A stretch of DNA of 64,000 nt from Pseudomonas gingeri (lineage in GTDB: Bacteria; Pseudomonadota; Gammaproteobacteria; Pseudomonadales; Pseudomonadaceae), in contig NZ_JACAOR010000019.1 of NCBI RefSeq assembly GCF_013386115.1, positions 1-64,000 of the forward strand, in the 5' to 3' direction. The position numbers and the translations under genes are program-made. Of the stretch, positions 61,318 through 64,000 are shown one piece after another (within the stretch, counting starts at the first letter, position 1; every line of letters starts with the position of its first letter). A model generated the notes under the pieces. That model did no database searches, was not told the DNA's origin, and worked only from the letters and a program-made list of their open reading frames with translations.

Positions 61318-62793
61318 TCAATCATCCGCCTGTTCATCACCTTCACGACGGCTCATGCCGTACTTGCGCATCTTCTCCACCAGGGTGGTGCGACGGATGC
61401 GCAGCCGTTCGGCGGCCCGTGCAACGATGCCGTTGGCATCGTCCAGCGCCTGCTGGATCAGCCCCTGCTCCAGGCCCCCGAGGTAGTCCTTGAGGTCCAG
61501 GCCTTCGGGCGGCAGCATCGCCGAAGTGCTGAAGTCCGGCGTATGGCCGTTGATCGCCACGCGCTCTTCCAGGTCGCTGCGCAGGCTGTCGACCATCTGC
61601 TCGTCTTCATCGTCGACGTAGCGGAATTTCTTCGGCAACTCGACTACGCCGATCACCCCGTACGGATGCATGATCGCCATGCGCTCCACCAGGTTGGCCA
61701 GTTCGCGAACGTTACCCGGCCAGCCATGACGGCACAGGGACATGATCGCCGCCGAGTTAAAACGGATCGAACCGCGCTTTTCGTGCTCCATGCGCGAGAT
61801 CAATTCGTTCATCAGCAACGGGATATCTTCGACCCGCTCGCGCAGCGGCGCCATTTCGATCGGGAAGACGTTCAGGCGGTAGTAGAGGTCCTCACGGAAG
61901 CTGCCGACCTCGATCATGCTTTCGAGGTTCTTGTGAGTCGCGGCGATGATGCGCACGTCAACGCTCTGGGTCTTGTTGCTGCCCACGCGTTCGAAGGTGC
62001 GCTCCTGCAACACGCGCAACAGCTTGACCTGCATCGGCAACGGCATGTCGCCGATTTCATCGAGGAACAGGGTACCGCCGTTGGCCAGCTCGAAACGTCC
62101 GGCACGGCTGGTGATGGCACCGGTAAAGGCACCTTTCTCATGGCCGAACAGCTCGCTTTCCAGCAGTTCCGCGGGGATCGCCCCGCAGTTGACCGGGACA
62201 AACGGCGCGTCACGGCGCTTGGAGTGATAGTGCAGGTTGCGCGCCACCACCTCCTTGCCGGTGCCGGACTCGCCCAGGATCAGCACGCTGGCGTCGGTAT
62301 CGGCCACCTGCTGCATCATCTGGCGGACGTGCTGGATGGCGCGACTGGTGCCGACCAGGCTGCGGAACAGGTTCGGTTCGCGCTGACGACCACGCTCACG
62401 CGCCTGGTCATACATCTCGCGATAGACCTGGGCACGGTGCAGGGAGTCGAGCAACTTGCTGTAGCTGGGCGGCATTTCCAGGCTGGAAAGCACCCGGCGA
62501 CGCAGGTCCTCGGGAAGGTCGGTGGAAGTATTTTCACCCAAAAGCAGAACCGGAAGGAACTCATCCCAGGTTCCGAGTGTCTTTAACAAGCCCGATAGCC
62601 CCGACGGCGCATTGACTGTCCCGATCAGGACACAAAGCACCTCGCGGCTGGAAGCCAAAGAGTCGACCGCCTGCTGCCAGTCAAGGCTGGCGCAGGACAG
62701 ATTTTCTTCGCCGAGAAAATTTAAAATCACCGCCAGGTCGCGGCGGCGAACGCTATCGTCATCGATCAGCAGAATTTTGGTTTCACGCCACAT
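61318..62793 (-). CDS. fleQ: Flagellar master activator FleQ
   Basis: 491 residues: an N-terminal atypical receiver (FleQ domain, lacking a usual phosphoacceptor), a AAA+ domain (GESGTGKEVVARNL, GHEKGAFTGA sigma-54 loop, GTLFLDEIGDMP) and a Fis-type HTH (VARAAERLRIRRTTLVEKM). It starts the flagellar cascade with RpoN, is antagonised by FleN and binds c-di-GMP in relatives. Transcribed alone. Confidence 0.96.
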   Translation of the reverse strand: MWRETKILLIDDDSVRRRDLAVILNFLGEENLSCASLDWQQAVDSLASSREVLCVLIGTVNAPSGLSGLLKTLGTWDEFLPVLLLGENTSTDLPEDLRRRVLSSLEMPPSYSKLLDSLHRAQVYREMYDQARERGRQREPNLFRSLVGTSRAIQHVRQMMQQVADTDASVLILGESGTGKEVVARNLHYHSKRRDAPFVPVNCGAIPAELLESELFGHEKGAFTGAITSRAGRFELANGGTLFLDEIGDMPLPMQVKLLRVLQERTFERVGSNKTQSVDVRIIAATHKNLESMIEVGSFREDLYYRLNVFPIEMAPLRERVEDIPLLMNELISRMEHEKRGSIRFNSAAIMSLCRHGWPGNVRELANLVERMAIMHPYGVIGVVELPKKFRYVDDEDEQMVDSLRSDLEERVAINGHTPDFSTSAMLPPEGLDLKDYLGGLEQGLIQQALDDANGIVARAAERLRIRRTTLVEKMRKYGMSRREGDEQADD

Positions 62794-62964
62794 GCAATAG
62801 CAACTTCCCTAGTCAACTCGATGCCCGGGATGGGTGGGCAAGCTAGACGCCCGAGGTGGGATATCACCTTCAAAGACGACTTAAACCTGAAAAACAGCAC
62901 TAGTTAAGTCAAAAATTCGTACGCAGTCAAATTTATGGCGCAATACGCTTCGATTAACCCTGCG

Positions 62965-63261
62965 TTAACCGAACAGATGGTAAACCTTTGCCGCGTTCTG
63001 CGCTTGCTGGATCTGTTGCATCTCGTCGACTATCGCCTGTCTTTCCGCCATCGCCGTTTCCAGCAACTCGCGATAGACATGCAGCAGCTCTTCCAGGCTG
63101 CTGCGCAGGGCATCTTCATCCAGTGAAGCCTCGTTGAGCACGTCTTCCATGCAGGCACGACAGGCCAGGTCCAACTGGGCAATGCTCCCCCAGTCGCGCT
63201 CGGCCAAGGCCCTGACAAGGGCTTCGCGGGTATCCTGGATACGCTGCAGTACGAGGTTCAT
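62965..63261 (-). CDS. fliT: Flagellar protein FliT-like
   Basis: A 98-residue helical protein (LQRIQDTREALVRALAERDW, CRACMEDVLNEASLDEDALRSSLEELLHVYRELLETA). Position directly after fliS and size match FliT, the FliD export chaperone; sequence identity among FliT proteins is low, so the call rests largely on context. ATG 63261 lies 13 bases after fliS. The 171 bases between this gene and fleQ show no convincing feature. Confidence 0.78.
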   Translation of the reverse strand: MNLVLQRIQDTREALVRALAERDWGSIAQLDLACRACMEDVLNEASLDEDALRSSLEELLHVYRELLETAMAERQAIVDEMQQIQQAQNAAKVYHLFG

Positions 63262-63274
63262 GAAGATGGACTCC

Positions 63275-63670
63275 TTAAAACTGTGGACCCGGGGTACCGA
63301 TGGCGTCCCAGCCTTCTTTGACCGTGCTGAGCAGGCCTGAGACTTCATCGAGGATCTTCGGATCGGACGTGATATTGGCCTCGGCCAGGCGCTTCATCAT
63401 GTAGGTGTAGAGGCTGTCCAGGTCAGCGAGCGCATCCGCCTGCTTTTCCAGGTCCAGGCCTTCGCGCAAGCCGCCGACAATGCCGATGGCCTTGCCGATC
63501 GCCACGCCCTTGGCGGGAATATCCTTGCGCTCTATGGCGCCCTTGGCCTGCGCGATGCGGTCCAGGCCACCTTCCATCAGCATCTGTACCAGGCGATGAG
63601 GACTGGCCTCGGAAGTCTGTGCTTGAGCACCCACCTTCTGATATTGCCGAAGGGCTAGCATCGGGTTCAT
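63275..63670 (-). CDS. fliS: Flagellin chaperone FliS
   Basis: 131 residues with the FliS pattern (ALRQYQKVGAQAQTSEASPHRLVQMLMEGGLDRIAQAKGAIERKD, LDSLYTYMMKRLAEANITSD). It binds the C-terminus of flagellin and prevents early polymerisation. It has its own sigma-28-like promoter. Confidence 0.95.
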   Translation of the reverse strand: MNPMLALRQYQKVGAQAQTSEASPHRLVQMLMEGGLDRIAQAKGAIERKDIPAKGVAIGKAIGIVGGLREGLDLEKQADALADLDSLYTYMMKRLAEANITSDPKILDEVSGLLSTVKEGWDAIGTPGPQF

Positions 63671-63709
63671 GTTCTACCTCGTCACAACTCAAGAGTTCGT
63701 ATACCCAGT

Positions 63710-63736
63710 GTATCGCCTTTGAGTCAAAAAACTTTA
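63710..63736 (-). promoter_or_regulatory. Sigma-28 (FliA) promoter of fliS
   Basis: On the minus strand TAAAGTTT, 11 bases, GGCGATAC: the -35 is a perfect match and the -10 differs from GCCGATAA at two positions. It lies about 40-65 bases upstream of fliS and after the fliD terminator, so fliST can be transcribed separately with late genes. Confidence 0.75.
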
Positions 63737-63747
63737 ACCCAAAAGGC

Positions 63748-63784
63748 AAAAACCCGGCGCGCGGTAAAGCGTAGCCGGGTTTTT
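63748..63784 (-). terminator. Rho-independent terminator of fliD
   Basis: AAAAACCCGGC ... GCCGGGTTTTT: an 11-base perfect inverted repeat with a 15-base loop and A/T flanks, 16 bases after the fliD stop. It is a strong intrinsic terminator on the minus strand and symmetrical enough to work in both directions. Confidence 0.88.
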
Positions 63785-63800
63785 GGCGTCAGCCCAGGAA

Positions 63801-64000
63801 CTAGCTGGACTTCTGCGCGTTCAGGGAGCTGAAGAACGAGGTGATACTGTTCGCCGTCGCCTTCATTTGCCCGACCAGCAGGTCCATCGCGTTGTACTTG
63901 GCGGTCAGGGTTGTCGTCAGGCTCTTGACCCGCGCATCCAGTGCCGATTGCTGGCTCAACAGGCTCTTGGCCGTGCTCTGATAGCTGGTGTTGCGCTGAT
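63801..64000 (-). CDS. fliD: Flagellar cap protein FliD, C-terminal part
   Basis: The gene runs off the right edge of the window; only about 65 C-terminal residues are seen. They read YQSTAKSLLSQQSALDARV, then KYNAMDLLVGQMKATANSIT and the ending SFFSSLNAQKSS. This coiled-coil C-terminus is typical of FliD/HAP2, which caps the growing filament. Confidence 0.93.
   Translation of the reverse strand, partial: QRNTSYQSTAKSLLSQQSALDARVKSLTTTLTAKYNAMDLLVGQMKATANSITSFFSSLNAQKSS

Noticed and set aside
62880..62945. TTGACT/TTAACT pair as the fleQ promoter
   Set aside because: The -10 match is poor (three of six) and several alternative pairs exist in this AT-rich stretch; not listed as a feature.

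Overview
The window looks like the chromosome of a Pseudomonas species, probably of the P. fluorescens/P. putida branch. It is GC-rich with strong third-position G/C bias. It carries REP-type repeats built on GTGGGAGCGGGCTTG. The gene order (gcl-hyi-glxR-ttuD-pykF, urea transporter, sulfate-binding protein, ccmABCDEFGHI, then a single flagellar/chemotaxis block with fleQ, fleSR, fleN, flhF, motCD and hptB-hsbR-hsbA) is the Pseudomonas arrangement as I know it. Genus is an inference from content and order. I saw no tRNA, rRNA, CRISPR array, prophage or insertion sequence.

Region 1 (1-6.2 kb, + strand): end of an OprD-type porin gene, then a sugar-acid uptake and oxidation operon: uronate dehydrogenase, an SMP-30 lactonase, a three-part TRAP transporter and an EamA exporter-type gene. 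A 12-bp perfect palindrome precedes the operon. Region 2 (6.2-15.1 kb): a DUF808 membrane protein, a RutR-like TetR regulator, and a glyoxylate assimilation operon (gcl, hyi, glxR, ttuD, pykF) divergent from a GlcG/HbpS-like gene. Two copies of TTGTATACAA lie between the divergent genes and are the best operator candidates. The pathway joins two glyoxylates to tartronate semialdehyde, reduces it to glycerate, phosphorylates that and feeds pyruvate. Region 3 (15.2-19.4 kb): urea transporter, a voltage-gated K+-channel-like protein with a C-terminal zinc ribbon, sulfate-binding protein, and two poorly characterised envelope proteins.

Region 4 (19.4-26.3 kb, - strand): complete cytochrome c maturation operon ccmABCDEFGHI with overlapping or closely spaced genes, including a 58-residue ccmD. 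Region 5 (26.5-28.4 kb, + strand): a FliK-like protein overlapping a free-standing FlhB C-terminal-domain protein.

Region 6 (28.5-64 kb, - strand): the polar-flagellum block. Reading in the direction of transcription: fliD (partial), fliS, fliT, fleQ, fleS, fleR, fliEFGHIJ, hsbA, hsbR, hptB, fliK, fliLMNOPQR, flhB, flhA, flhF, fleN, fliA, cheY, cheZ, cheA, cheB, motC, motD, parC, parP, cheW and a DUF2802 gene. Five sites with the sigma-54 pattern GG-N10-GC sit upstream of fleS, fliE, fliK, fliL and flhA. A sigma-28-like site sits upstream of fliS. Together they outline the FleQ-sigma54-FleSR-FliA hierarchy directly from sequence. FleN and FlhF set flagellar number and place, ParC/ParP place the chemosensory array, and HptB-HsbR-HsbA link a phosphorelay to the FlgM/FliA checkpoint.

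No wholly unknown multi-gene system is evident. The points most worth following are the duplicated TTGTATACAA operator, four tandem ITDxEFExLLD repeats in the CheA linker, the FliK-like/FlhB-C mini pair, the zinc-ribbon K+ channel, the independent sigma-28 promoter of fliST, and the composite double-hairpin repeat found at two loci.
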